A stretch of DNA of 64,000 bases, taken from contig JACJGO010000002.1 of NCBI GenBank assembly GCA_014163555.1, positions 248,001 to 312,000 of the forward strand, given 5' to 3'. The stretch comes from Flavisolibacter longurius. GTDB taxonomy: Bacteria; Bacteroidota; Bacteroidia; Chitinophagales; Chitinophagaceae. Below the pieces are notes generated by a model that had not been told where the DNA came from, did not search any database, and saw only the letters and a list, made by a program, of their open reading frames with translations. A program made the position numbers and the translations under genes. Of the stretch, positions 9,125 through 17,457 are shown piece after piece. The first letter of the stretch is position 1, and the number at the start of each line of letters is the position of its first letter.

Positions 9125-9769
9125 TTACAGGAGTAAGGGAACCATTTTTTTATCCAGCACCACCTGCAGCTTTTCTATTTTCCGGTACTCCCGCAGGCTG
9201 ATCTCCGTATTGAACTTGCTGCTCACGCCATTGATCCGGCCATCCGGCGTGGTGACGTAGATAAAATCATCACGAACAAAAATGATCTCTTTTACCAGGA
9301 AGCCTTCCTTGTCGAGCAGGTGGTAGCGGCAGTCGCTGAACCGCCAGGCCGAATCAGTGCGGAAGGAAATGTTGTTGTTGCCGTAGAGCTTTCCGTCCTC
9401 CCATTTGGTTTGCAGCTGGAAATGTATTTGCTGCCCGGTAAAGGAGGCTGTCAGCACTTTTGTAATAACCACAGGCACTTCCGCCTCGTTGGTTTCTACG
9501 CTTTTTTGGGCGGCTTTTTTTTCGGGTTGCATTAATTCGCTGCCTACCAGGTAAACCGCCATGCTCAGGCCAATAAGGGCAACCAGGATGAGTAAAAAAA
9601 TCCGGACCGGACTTCGCCGTTCCCGGCCATTGTGTGTGTGATCATTAAAGGATGGCTCCTTATCCGCCTGTTTCCACACCGGGTAGGTAGTAGCCACCTC
9701 TGTTATCAGCAAAATGATAACAAAGAGAAGGAGGACACCCAATAAGATACCGATGATGAGTTGAAACAC
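9125..9769 (-). CDS. Membrane protein of unknown function with two N-terminal helices
   Basis: The 214-residue product has a transmembrane helix at about 4-25 (LLGVLLLFVIILLI), a short charged loop containing HTHNGRERR, a second helix at about 55-75 (IFLLILVALIGLSMAVYLVG) and a roughly 130-residue extracytoplasmic part. That part is rich in beta strands, for example FTGQQIHFQLQTKWEDGKL. No family is recognised. The start is a GTG. It follows the zinc-ribbon gene at 9791-10168 by only 21 nt, so the two are probably co-transcribed. Confidence 0.7.
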   Translation of the reverse strand: MFQLIIGILLGVLLLFVIILLITEVATTYPVWKQADKEPSFNDHTHNGRERRSPVRIFLLILVALIGLSMAVYLVGSELMQPEKKAAQKSVETNEAEVPVVITKVLTASFTGQQIHFQLQTKWEDGKLYGNNNISFRTDSAWRFSDCRYHLLDKEGFLVKEIIFVRDDFIYVTTPDGRINGVSSKFNTEISLREYRKIEKLQVVLDKKMVPLLL

Positions 9770-9790
9770 AGGGTTCTATTAGCGCTAAAA

Positions 9791-10168
9791 TTAAACTTCT
9801 TTTCGTTTCACCACTAAATACCAATCGTTCTCTAACGGAAGGTAGCCATACTCGTAACAAAAAAAATAGGTATTCCCTTTTTTATTTGTGTACGTATGGG
9901 TCATAAACCGGAACTGGAAACCCTGCTGCAACAATTTTTCTTTTGGCAGCTTTTGCATCTCTTCTGTTCCCAGCGCCGTTTCCAAAATCCGGCGGTTTTT
10001 CAAAAGGGCATTGTTGATGTTCCGAACGAGTGGTGTGGTAGTGGTTGCTTTTTGGCTGTTGTTGTATGCATTGCGGCAATAATCGTTGCAGAATTTTTTG
10101 TCTGCCCTGCCATGCAGGCTTTTTCCGCAGGCAAGACATTCGCGTTTTATAGCAGCCGTTTCGAGCAT
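9791..10168 (-). CDS. Small cysteine zinc-ribbon protein, unknown function
   Basis: The 125 residues have one putative zinc site near the N-terminus, CLACGKSLHGRADKKFCNDYC, spaced CxxC then CxxxC in the manner of small treble-clef or MYM-like fingers; the motif runs roughly from residue 11 to 31. A helical middle (NALLKNRRILETALG) and an aromatic C-terminus (YFFCYEYGYLPLENDWYLVV) follow. It is probably cytoplasmic. It is divergent from ssb, and the space between them contains a perfect 18-bp palindrome. Confidence 0.7.
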   Translation of the reverse strand: MLETAAIKRECLACGKSLHGRADKKFCNDYCRNAYNNSQKATTTTPLVRNINNALLKNRRILETALGTEEMQKLPKEKLLQQGFQFRFMTHTYTNKKGNTYFFCYEYGYLPLENDWYLVVKRKEV

Positions 10169-10204
10169 TCTGATGGTAAGATAATCAATCCCCTATCCGT
10201 TTAC

Positions 10205-10222
10205 AAACGTTTATAAACGTTT
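10205..10222. promoter_or_regulatory. Perfect 18-bp palindrome upstream of ssb, putative operator
   Basis: AAACGTTTATAAACGTTT at 10205-10222 is its own reverse complement. CCGTTTAC directly precedes it and CCGTAAACAAACGG follows at 10227-10240, so the motif AAACG recurs on both strands within 45 bp. It lies in the divergent spacer between the zinc-ribbon gene and ssb. The binding factor is unknown. Confidence 0.5.
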
Positions 10223-10345
10223 CTTTCCGTAAACAAACGGGTAAAAACCGACTCCCGGCTTTTGGTCACCCCACTTTTGTGTTGTTGCAGCAAGGCGCCG
10301 GCCGCAACTGGAATAACAAATTCATCAACCTTTAAAACACTCGTT

Positions 10346-10699
10346 ATGTACGCACTTAGAAACAAAGTTCAACTGATTGGACATGTTGGTCAAAAGCCCC
10401 AAACCCGCAACCTCGAAGGCGATAAAAAACTGGTTCGCTTTTCTGTAGCCACCAACGAAACTTACCGCAATGCACAAGGTGTAAAAGTTACCGAAACACA
10501 GTGGCACAACCTGGTGGCCTTTGGCAAGGTGGCCGAGATTGCAGAAAAATACCTCGACAAAGGTTCCGAGGTTGCCCTTGAAGGAAAACTGATCAACCGG
10601 AATTACACCGATAAGGAAGGCGTGAAAAAATACATCACAGAGATCCAAGTGTCCGAACTTCTTCTCTTGGGAAGCGCAACCAAAACAGTGGAAGCCTAG
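10346..10699 (+). CDS. ssb: Single-stranded DNA-binding protein, short form
   Basis: The protein coats single-stranded DNA in replication, repair and recombination. The ATG at 10346 gives 117 residues starting MYALRNKVQLIGHVGQKP, the normal start of the OB fold, with RFSVATNETYRN and TQWHNLVAFGKVAE following. The longer frame from 10262 adds residues not typical of the family. It ends directly after the OB fold (LLLGSATKTVEA), so the flexible tail and acidic DDDIPF-like tip that recruit partner proteins are absent. It is therefore either an accessory SSB or a lineage variant. A strong terminator follows. Confidence 0.93.
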   Translation: MYALRNKVQLIGHVGQKPQTRNLEGDKKLVRFSVATNETYRNAQGVKVTETQWHNLVAFGKVAEIAEKYLDKGSEVALEGKLINRNYTDKEGVKKYITEIQVSELLLLGSATKTVEA

Positions 10700-10709
10700 T
10701 GGCTATCGT

Positions 10710-10743
10710 CAACAGGGACAAGCGGTTGTCCCTGTTGTTTTTT
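10710..10743 (+). terminator. Rho-independent terminator of ssb
   Basis: CAACAGGGACAA at 10710-10721 pairs perfectly with TTGTCCCTGTTG at 10726-10737 around GCGG, followed by six T. Confidence 0.9.
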
Positions 10744-10847
10744 AACCAAAGCCAAAGCCTTTTCCTGCCGTTTTTGGCCTACCTTACAGCTTCGGTCCAG
10801 CCGTATTTATTGTATTTATTTCTCATATTTCAGCAGCCCTTTTTTTG

Positions 10848-13034
10848 ATGCAGCACGATAGCACCAACACTGTTTTTTCGCTTGCCGCCGACCTGGTAAA
10901 TTATACTTCGCGGCACCTTTTCCTGACTGGGAAAGCCGGTACGGGGAAAACTACCTTTTTGAAATATATCAGGGAGCACAGCAAAAAAAATACGGTGGTG
11001 GTAGCCCCTACCGGTGTAGCCGCTATTAATGCCGGTGGTGTCACCATGCATTCGTTTTTTCAACTTCCCTTTGGGCCGTTTGTGCCGGCTTCGCTGAACA
11101 ATTTTTCCTCCGGCGGCGGAGCTACCGATAAGCACAGCCTTTTCAAGAATATTTTTTTTTCGGGCAGCAAGCGGGAACTGCTGCAGGAACTGGAGCTGCT
11201 GATCATTGATGAAGTCAGCATGGTCCGCTGCGATATGCTGGATGCGATTGATACCATCCTGCGTCATTTTCGCCGCCAGTACAATGTGCCCTTCGGCGGG
11301 GTGCAGGTCCTGTTTATTGGTGATATGTATCAGTTGCCGCCGGTGATTCCGCAGCACGAATGGAACATTCTCAGCGAACATTACAACAGCCCATTTTTCT
11401 TTGATGCGAAGGTGGTTCGTGAGTCGCCACCGCTATACATTGAACTCAAAAAAATCTACCGTCAGAACGAGCAGCATTTTATCGATATCCTCAACCGAAT
11501 CCGCGACAATGCCCCGCAACGCGATGACCTGGACGAATTGAACAACCGCTACAACCCGGCCTTCAATGCACCGGCCGGGCAGAAATACATTACGCTGACC
11601 ACGCACAACAGAAAAGCGGATGTGATTAATGAAGCGGAGCTTAAAAAGCTACCAGGCAAGCTGCACACCTTTGCCGCAGAAATTAAGGGTGAGTTTTCCG
11701 ACAAAGCCCTGCCCACCGACTTCAACCTGCAACTAAAAGAAGGGGCGCAGGTCATGTTCATCAAAAATGATTCGGGCACCGAAAGAAGGTATTACAACGG
11801 TAAGCTGGCCATCATCAAAAAAATTTCCGGTGAAGAGATTACGGTGGCTCTCGACGGTGCCGATGACCTGGTACTGGAAAAAGAAGAGTGGAAAAACATC
11901 CGCTACAATTTCAACAAAGAAAAAAACGACATTGAGGAAGAAGAACTTGGAAGCTTTAAACAATACCCGGTACGGCTGGCCTGGGCGATTACCATTCACA
12001 AAAGCCAGGGCCTGACCTTTGAGCGGGCCGTGATCGATGCGGGTGCTTCCTTTGCCGCCGGACAGGTTTACGTAGCGCTTAGCCGTTGCACCTCGCTGGA
12101 CGGATTGGTACTGCATTCAAAGATCTACCCGCATGCCATTTCCACCGATCGTCGGGTGCTGGAGTTTGCACAACGGGAAGAAAACGACGAGCACCTGCAA
12201 CAGTTGCTCCGGGAAGAAAAAGAAAAGTTCCAGGCCGAAATGCTGGTGAAAACCTTTACCTGGAGCAAAGTGCTTTCTGCCTTAAATGACTGGAAAGAAA
12301 CCATCCCCGGAAAAAAATTGCCGGATCCTGATGGTACGCTGGCGCTTTGCACGGAATTAATGAAAACAGCTGCCGAGCAGGTGGCCGTAGCAGAGAAATT
12401 CCAGGCACAGTTGCAGCAAATTTTCGCCACTGGCGACAAAGACCTTCTTCTGCAACGGGTAAACAAAGCCGTTCTTTATTTTGCCAAATCACTGGCCGAG
12501 GAAATTGTTTTGCCCCTGCAGGAACATCTCGCCTCTCTTCGTTTCGCCAGCAAGATCACGAAGTATGTAAAAGATTTACGTGTAACCGAGGCCGTTATTC
12601 TGCAGCAATTGGAAAAGCTGAACAAGATTGCTTTTGCTGACCTGCCGTTTGTACAATACGAAGCACCGGCTGTGAAGCCGCAACCCGTTATTTCTAAAGT
12701 AAAAAAAGAAAAGCCGGTGAAAGGTGCCAGCAAGAGTGATACACTTTCGCTGTTCCGCGAAGGCAAATCGATTGAAGAAATTGCCCACCTGCGCAACCTG
12801 GCGCACAGCACCATCGAAAGTCATCTTTCTTCGTTTGTGTATACCGGTGAGCTGGAACTGGACGAACTGGTATCGCCGGTGCGAAGCAAAGCCATTCTCG
12901 CCGTCATTGAAGATGTGGGCATGACAGCCACCACCATCAAGCAACGGCTTCCGGAAGAATATTCGTTTGGTGAAATCCGCGCTGTGATGAATTACTACCG
13001 CCTGCAGCAGGAACGCCGTGGACAAACTGCCTGA
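10848..13034 (+). CDS. Pif1/RecD-like DNA helicase with C-terminal helix-turn-helix
   Basis: The 728-residue ATPase carries Walker A GKAGTGKT (28-35), APTGVAAINAGG, Walker B IIDEVSM (119-125), GDMYQLPP and the C-terminal helicase block AWAITIHKSQGLTFE with VYVALSRCTS, which places it with Pif1-type 5'-3' helicases. About 130 C-terminal residues form a helix-turn-helix region (GKSIEEIAHLRNLAHSTIESHL) like the HTH_40 domain seen after RecQ or Pif1 cores. Proteins of this layout act on G-quadruplex or recombination structures; the exact role here is inferred. The ATG at 10848 is chosen over a TTG three bases upstream. The M23 gene follows on the same strand after 46 nt. Confidence 0.9.
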   Translation: MQHDSTNTVFSLAADLVNYTSRHLFLTGKAGTGKTTFLKYIREHSKKNTVVVAPTGVAAINAGGVTMHSFFQLPFGPFVPASLNNFSSGGGATDKHSLFKNIFFSGSKRELLQELELLIIDEVSMVRCDMLDAIDTILRHFRRQYNVPFGGVQVLFIGDMYQLPPVIPQHEWNILSEHYNSPFFFDAKVVRESPPLYIELKKIYRQNEQHFIDILNRIRDNAPQRDDLDELNNRYNPAFNAPAGQKYITLTTHNRKADVINEAELKKLPGKLHTFAAEIKGEFSDKALPTDFNLQLKEGAQVMFIKNDSGTERRYYNGKLAIIKKISGEEITVALDGADDLVLEKEEWKNIRYNFNKEKNDIEEEELGSFKQYPVRLAWAITIHKSQGLTFERAVIDAGASFAAGQVYVALSRCTSLDGLVLHSKIYPHAISTDRRVLEFAQREENDEHLQQLLREEKEKFQAEMLVKTFTWSKVLSALNDWKETIPGKKLPDPDGTLALCTELMKTAAEQVAVAEKFQAQLQQIFATGDKDLLLQRVNKAVLYFAKSLAEEIVLPLQEHLASLRFASKITKYVKDLRVTEAVILQQLEKLNKIAFADLPFVQYEAPAVKPQPVISKVKKEKPVKGASKSDTLSLFREGKSIEEIAHLRNLAHSTIESHLSSFVYTGELELDELVSPVRSKAILAVIEDVGMTATTIKQRLPEEYSFGEIRAVMNYYRLQQERRGQTA

Positions 13035-13080
13035 CAGGTATGGCGTGCCGTTTGTGAGAGCTGCCCAATAACAATGGGCT

Positions 13081-14352
13081 ATGAAACGAACGGCTTTTTT
13101 TCTCCTTCTTCTCTCCCTCTTTATTGGCTGTAAGCCCGGCAAAGGATTGTTTGGCGCCAGCAGGCCTCACGAAGAATATGCACAAAAACTAAACGCTGCG
13201 GGGCTAGATCAGACAGCCATTGGGCAACAATGGTTTGCTGCCGGCGACAGCGCTCTTCTCTCTCCGCAAACTGTTACACTTCCCTATAAGGAGTTTGGAT
13301 ATTTCCCAGCTGAAAAGCCTGGCGCTACCGGTTTACGGTTCAGGGCCAGGCAGGGTGAGAAACTTCATATTCAGGTTCAAATCACACCCGATACCGGCTT
13401 TGTTCTTTTTGTAGAGTTATGGGAAGAGCGGGAAGGCGATGCGCCCCGTTTTTTAACGGCGCCCGATTCGGCTAACCGGTTTACACAAGAGGCGGAAGCG
13501 GATGAGACCTACATCCTTCGGCTGCAGCCCGAACTCCTGAAAAGTGGCGATTACACGCTTTCCATTTCGGTAGGACCTTCCCTGGATTTCCCTGTGGCCG
13601 GTGGACGTGTAGGAAGTGTTTGGGGCGATGACCGCGATGCCGGCGCACGGCGCCACGAAGGCATCGACATTTTTGCGCCCAAACGAACACCGGCATTAGC
13701 TGCTGCTGATGGTATTATTACTTCTGTCCGGGAAGGAGGCATTGGTGGCAAAGTGGTGTTTATGCGGCCGGAAGGAAAAGCGTTTTCCCTGTACTATGCC
13801 CACCTGGACGAACAACTGGTAAGCAATGGCCAGCGGGTAAAGGCCGGTGATACCCTTGGCCTGGTGGGCAATACCGGCAATGCCCGAACGACCCCACCGC
13901 ATCTTCACTTTGGAATTTATGCAAGAGGCGGCGCGGTAAACCCACTTCCCTTTGTCAATCCTACGGTGAAAAGACCATCCGATGTTGTTATGGATAAAAG
14001 CCGTTTACTGGATACATTGCGAACCACACGTGCCTTAAGTGTCGGCAATACAAATTATGGGAATAATGTAATAGTATTACCGATGGCAGCATCGGCAGAT
14101 CGTTTACGGGTTCGGCTACCGGATGGCGTTGTTTCAGAGATACCGGTTTCAGCCACACAAAATGTAGCCAAAGCCCTGCGGCAAAGCCGCATAAAAAAAG
14201 ATTCCGTTTTACTGGAATCTCCTCAATACGGTTCGCCACGAATCTTGCAAGTGAAAATAGAAACACCCGTTTCTGTTCTTGGCTATTTTGACGATTATGC
14301 CCTTGTAGAAGTATCTGGCCAACGAGGCTGGCTACCCTCCTCGCTGCTCTAA
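13081..14352 (+). CDS. M23-family peptidase lipoprotein
   Basis: A lipoprotein signal with lipobox FIGC (Cys17) is followed by a beta-rich region and then a LytM/M23 metallopeptidase domain at about 170-295. Zinc ligands are visible as H192 and D196 in HEGID and H276 in HLH (274-276), with the fold landmark GNTGNA. About 120 C-terminal residues end in an SH3-like segment (SVLGYFDDYALVEVSGQRGWLP). Such enzymes cut peptidoglycan cross-links or cell-wall peptides in the periplasm. It probably shares a transcript with the preceding helicase. Its stop overlaps that of mnmG, which is convergent. Confidence 0.88.
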   Translation: MKRTAFFLLLLSLFIGCKPGKGLFGASRPHEEYAQKLNAAGLDQTAIGQQWFAAGDSALLSPQTVTLPYKEFGYFPAEKPGATGLRFRARQGEKLHIQVQITPDTGFVLFVELWEEREGDAPRFLTAPDSANRFTQEAEADETYILRLQPELLKSGDYTLSISVGPSLDFPVAGGRVGSVWGDDRDAGARRHEGIDIFAPKRTPALAAADGIITSVREGGIGGKVVFMRPEGKAFSLYYAHLDEQLVSNGQRVKAGDTLGLVGNTGNARTTPPHLHFGIYARGGAVNPLPFVNPTVKRPSDVVMDKSRLLDTLRTTRALSVGNTNYGNNVIVLPMAASADRLRVRLPDGVVSEIPVSATQNVAKALRQSRIKKDSVLLESPQYGSPRILQVKIETPVSVLGYFDDYALVEVSGQRGWLPSSLL

Positions 14353-16211
14353 CGACCCATGTAGACCATCAGGATTTGTACATCCGCAGGGTTAATACCC
14401 GAGATACGGCTGGCCTGTCCCAAGGTTTTGGGCCGGACACGGTTCAGTTTCTCCCTTGCTTCGGCACCCAACGCTACAATTCTTTGGTAGTCAAATCTTT
14501 CCGGTATTTCAAGGTCTTCGAGCTGGCGCATGCGATCAACCAGCTCTTTCTCCTTATCGATATACACCTGGTACTTGGTCTGGATCTCCGCCTGCTCAAT
14601 AGAATCAGCTGTAAAGGAGGCTAATGTTTCTTTTACTTTCGGGATGCGCTGGATTAAATCTGCTAAACCAAGGTTTGGACGCAATACAATCTTTTCCAGG
14701 CGCTGCTTTTCGGAAATAGCGGCGCTGCTGATCGATTCAAAAAAAGGATTGACCTCTGCGGGTTCCAATGCGGTTGCTTTCAAAATAGTCTTGATTTCCT
14801 CCACTTCTTTGCGCTTTTGTAGCACTTTGTCCATCCGCTCCTGCGAAGCAAGGCCCATCCGGTAACTCATTTCCGTCAGTCGTAGGTCGGCATTATCCTG
14901 TCGCAGCAGAGTACGAAATTCGGCCCTTGATGTGAACATGCGGTAAGGCTCCTGTGTTCCTTTGCTGATCAGGTCATCCACTAAAACGCCGATGTAAGCA
15001 TCGCTGCGCTTCAGGATGAACGGCTTCTCGCCCCTCCATTTCAGATGGGCATTGATTCCGGCCATTAAACCCTGACAGGCCGCTTCTTCATAGCCTGTAG
15101 TACCATTTATCTGGCCGGCAAAGAACAGGTTCTCTAAACCCTTTGTTTCAAGGTTATAATTTAGTTGAGTCGGTGGGAAATAATCGTACTCTATAGCATA
15201 CCCCGGGCGAAAGAATTTGACATTTTCAAAACCCGGTACTTTCCGCAGGGCTTCGTATTGTACATCTTCCGGCAGTGAGGTAGAAAAACCGTTAACATAC
15301 ACTTCTACAGTATTCCAACCTTCGGGCTCTACAAACAACTGGTGGCGCTCTCTTTCGGCAAAACGATTGATCTTGTCTTCGATACTGGGACAATACCGCG
15401 GCCCCACTCCTTCAATTCGCCCGGTAAACATCGGGCTACGGTCAAAACCAGTTTTCAGGATGTCATGAACGTCTGCGGATGTATAAGTGATCCAGCAGCT
15501 TCGTTGTTCTTTGGGTTTTTCGGTATTGAGATAAGAGAACCCGGAAATTTCCTCGTCGCCTTTCTGCTCTTCCATTTTGGAATAGTCCAGGGAACGGCCA
15601 TCTACCCGTGGAGGGGTACCCGTTTTCAGTCGATCACTTTCAAAACCCAAGCTCACCAATTGCTCAGTCAACCCTTCAGCGGCTCTTTCGGCTACCCGTC
15701 CACCGCCCAGTCTTTTCTCTCCAATATGTATCACTCCATTCAGAAAGGTACCATTAGTTAGGACCACGGCCTTTGCCTTGATTTCATGTCCAAGACCTGT
15801 TACTACCCCTTTTACTTTGCCCGCTTCAACCAGTAATCCTTTTACCATATCCTGGTAAAACGACACGTTGGATGTGGCTTCCAGCATTTCCCGCCATTTC
15901 TGGGCAAAAAGCATCCTGTCGTTTTGGGTTCGTGGGCTCCACATGGCCGGCCCTTTCGATCGGTTCAGCATTCGAAATTGGATCATGGAAGCATCGGAAA
16001 CAATACCTGAATAGCCGCCCAAAGCATCCACTTCGCGAACTATCTGGCCTTTGGCAATACCGCCCATAGCCGGGTTGCAGCTCATTTGGGCAATGGTTTG
16101 CATGTTCATGGTAATCAGCAACACCGAAGAACCCATATTGGCCGCCGCTGCTGCCGCTTCGCAGCCCGCATGGCCGGCACCTACCACAATAACATCATAA
16201 TCCTGAAACAT
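14349..16211 (-). CDS. mnmG: tRNA 5-carboxymethylaminomethyluridine synthase subunit MnmG
   Basis: MnmG (GidA) works with MnmE to install the cmnm5 group on wobble uridine 34 of certain tRNAs, using FAD and methylene-tetrahydrofolate. The FAD-binding loop GAGHAG is at 11-16; SCNPAMGGIAKGQIVREVDALGG is represented at about 48-70, with the conserved family patches GTPPRVDG, RYCPSIEDKI and TSRAEFR following. The C-terminus keeps the helical MnmE/tRNA domain (ASRISGINPADV). I place the start at the ATG at 16211 (620 aa), because a TAATTTTG promoter element ends 6 nt before it; a start at 16220 would add three residues. Confidence 0.97.
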   Translation of the reverse strand: MFQDYDVIVVGAGHAGCEAAAAAANMGSSVLLITMNMQTIAQMSCNPAMGGIAKGQIVREVDALGGYSGIVSDASMIQFRMLNRSKGPAMWSPRTQNDRMLFAQKWREMLEATSNVSFYQDMVKGLLVEAGKVKGVVTGLGHEIKAKAVVLTNGTFLNGVIHIGEKRLGGGRVAERAAEGLTEQLVSLGFESDRLKTGTPPRVDGRSLDYSKMEEQKGDEEISGFSYLNTEKPKEQRSCWITYTSADVHDILKTGFDRSPMFTGRIEGVGPRYCPSIEDKINRFAERERHQLFVEPEGWNTVEVYVNGFSTSLPEDVQYEALRKVPGFENVKFFRPGYAIEYDYFPPTQLNYNLETKGLENLFFAGQINGTTGYEEAACQGLMAGINAHLKWRGEKPFILKRSDAYIGVLVDDLISKGTQEPYRMFTSRAEFRTLLRQDNADLRLTEMSYRMGLASQERMDKVLQKRKEVEEIKTILKATALEPAEVNPFFESISSAAISEKQRLEKIVLRPNLGLADLIQRIPKVKETLASFTADSIEQAEIQTKYQVYIDKEKELVDRMRQLEDLEIPERFDYQRIVALGAEAREKLNRVRPKTLGQASRISGINPADVQILMVYMGR

Positions 16212-16217
16212 AGCCTG

Positions 16218-16225
16218 CAAAATTA
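16218..16225 (-). promoter_or_regulatory. -7 element of mnmG, almost leaderless
   Basis: The minus strand reads TAATTTTG, an exact TAnnTTTG match, ending 6 nt before the ATG at 16211. It would let mnmG be transcribed apart from the upstream HNH gene. Confidence 0.5.
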
Positions 16226-16255
16226 ATTCAATACGAAAGCATAGAATGTGAATGT

Positions 16256-16873
16256 TTATGCACTGAACTTTTTTAGAAATTCCTTCTCGTACAAGAGAGC
16301 AGAAAGCGTGGTTCCCGTGTTTAGCCTTTCATATTCTTCCACTGTTAATCCCTGCATGGCGATTATATAGTCCTTGTTTTGGTTGATAAAATCGGTAGGA
16401 AATCGTGTAGCTTCTAATTGTGACGCTTCAATGGTTTGGATCTTAACGAGGATAGATTCACAAATAGCAAGATTGGTTTCTTTATACAACGTGCAGAAGT
16501 AAACTTTTGCTCCCAATACATCCAATCTTGCTTCCCTCTGCTCCTCTTTTCCTGTTTTGGCTACACGGATATTGATGAAATTCCAACAAATCCGCAGGTC
16601 CTCTTCTTTCGTGAAATCGAAATAAGCAACAGGGAGAATATGGTCGAACTGCCACTTTTCAGAAAAATTATCCCATGATTGACCATTTGTAAACTGCCCT
16701 TCTATCCATTCTCTAAACTTGTTATTGTCTAGCCCGAAATAAGGTGCATAGGCAGTGCTCTTGTGTTGATCAAGGACATATCGGCGCAAGGCTATTTGCC
16801 ACTTTCTTTTTTCTTTGAAAAGGAACCCATCGTCTATGTCGGAATCAATTTTTGGTTTATTTCTTCTTCCCAT
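16256..16873 (-). CDS. HNH-type nuclease-like protein
   Basis: The 205-residue protein has a central FDHILPVAYFDF segment (His78 at the HNH position) followed by CWNFINIR with Asn98 and Asn101, the D-H...N pattern of HNH/ENDO VII-like nucleases. The third element is less clear. The N-terminus is basic (MGRRNKPKID). The gene is visibly richer in A and T than its neighbours. It sits between ybeY and mnmG, which are adjacent in many Bacteroidota genomes, so it looks like a later insertion. It could be a solitary homing-type or restriction nuclease, or a retired one; no partner gene is beside it. Confidence 0.7.
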   Translation of the reverse strand: MGRRNKPKIDSDIDDGFLFKEKRKWQIALRRYVLDQHKSTAYAPYFGLDNNKFREWIEGQFTNGQSWDNFSEKWQFDHILPVAYFDFTKEEDLRICWNFINIRVAKTGKEEQREARLDVLGAKVYFCTLYKETNLAICESILVKIQTIEASQLEATRFPTDFINQNKDYIIAMQGLTVEEYERLNTGTTLSALLYEKEFLKKFSA

Positions 16874-16890
16874 ACCACGAAGGTATCTTA

Positions 16891-16976
16891 TGTTTCAGCC
16901 TGAAACCGTGTTACGTGGAACCTTCAATCTAAAATAATTTGAGGATGTTTCAGAGGGAAACCGTTTTCCGTGGAAC
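16891..16976. repeat. Two 31-bp direct repeats with parS-like halves
   Basis: Copy 1 (16891-16921) and copy 2 (16946-16976) match at 26 of 31 positions. Each begins TGTTTCA and ends CGTGGAAC, and the final 16 bases of copy 2 (16961-16976) resemble the ParB site TGTTCCACGTGGAACA at 12 of 16. Copy 1 also folds as GTTTCA-GCC-TGAAAC. Copy 2 covers the last codons and stop of ybeY. They may be decayed parS sites or a duplicated ybeY end. Confidence 0.5.
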
Positions 16977-17408
16977 AAAATATCGTTTTAACCAGTCGTT
17001 TTCCATGGTTCGCATTTTAGCTTCATCTTTCTCGGTTTTATCTTTATAACCAGCCAAATGCAGCGCTCCATGGAAGATTACTCTGTGTAACTCTTTATAA
17101 AAGCTTGTTTTAAATATCCTACCATTTTCTTTTACTCGTTCAACACTAATATATATATCCGACACTAAGGGTTGTGATTTTGGAGAGAGTTCAAATGTGA
17201 TAATATCTGTCAGGGTATCGTGACTTAGATATTGCTGGTTTATTTCAAGCAAATAGGCATCATCGCAGAAAATGTAATTGATGGCCTCAACCTTTTTCCC
17301 TTCTTTTTTTAATTGAGTAAAGATGAATTCTTTTAAACCAGTCCGGTTAAGAAAATGGAAGGGTGGAATCAGATAATGAAAATGAATGGCCTGCAACGCT
17401 TCTTTCAT
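16950..17408 (-). CDS. ybeY: Endoribonuclease YbeY (16S rRNA 3'-end maturation)
   Basis: YbeY is a metal-dependent RNase of ribosome maturation and quality control. With the ATG at 17408 the protein has 152 residues. The zinc motif reads HGALHLAGYKD with H113 and H117; the third ligand position (123) is Asp instead of the His found in E. coli, a form I expect in this phylum. Other landmarks are NYIFCDDAYLLEIN and LTDIITFEL. A longer frame starting at 17459 would overlap the start codon of feoA and is less likely. The last residues (VPRKTVSL) are encoded by a 31-bp repeat. Confidence 0.92.
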   Translation of the reverse strand: MKEALQAIHFHYLIPPFHFLNRTGLKEFIFTQLKKEGKKVEAINYIFCDDAYLLEINQQYLSHDTLTDIITFELSPKSQPLVSDIYISVERVKENGRIFKTSFYKELHRVIFHGALHLAGYKDKTEKDEAKMRTMENDWLKRYFVPRKTVSL

Positions 17409-17444
17409 AACCCAAAATTCGTGAACCCATCCCAATGTTTGGTT

Positions 17445-17452
17445 TAGCTTTG
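17445..17452 (+). promoter_or_regulatory. -7 element of feoA-nadD, almost leaderless
   Basis: TAGCTTTG, an exact TAnnTTTG match, ends 5 nt before the feoA ATG at 17458. A clear -33 TTTG is not seen. Confidence 0.5.
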
Positions 17453-17457
17453 AAACC

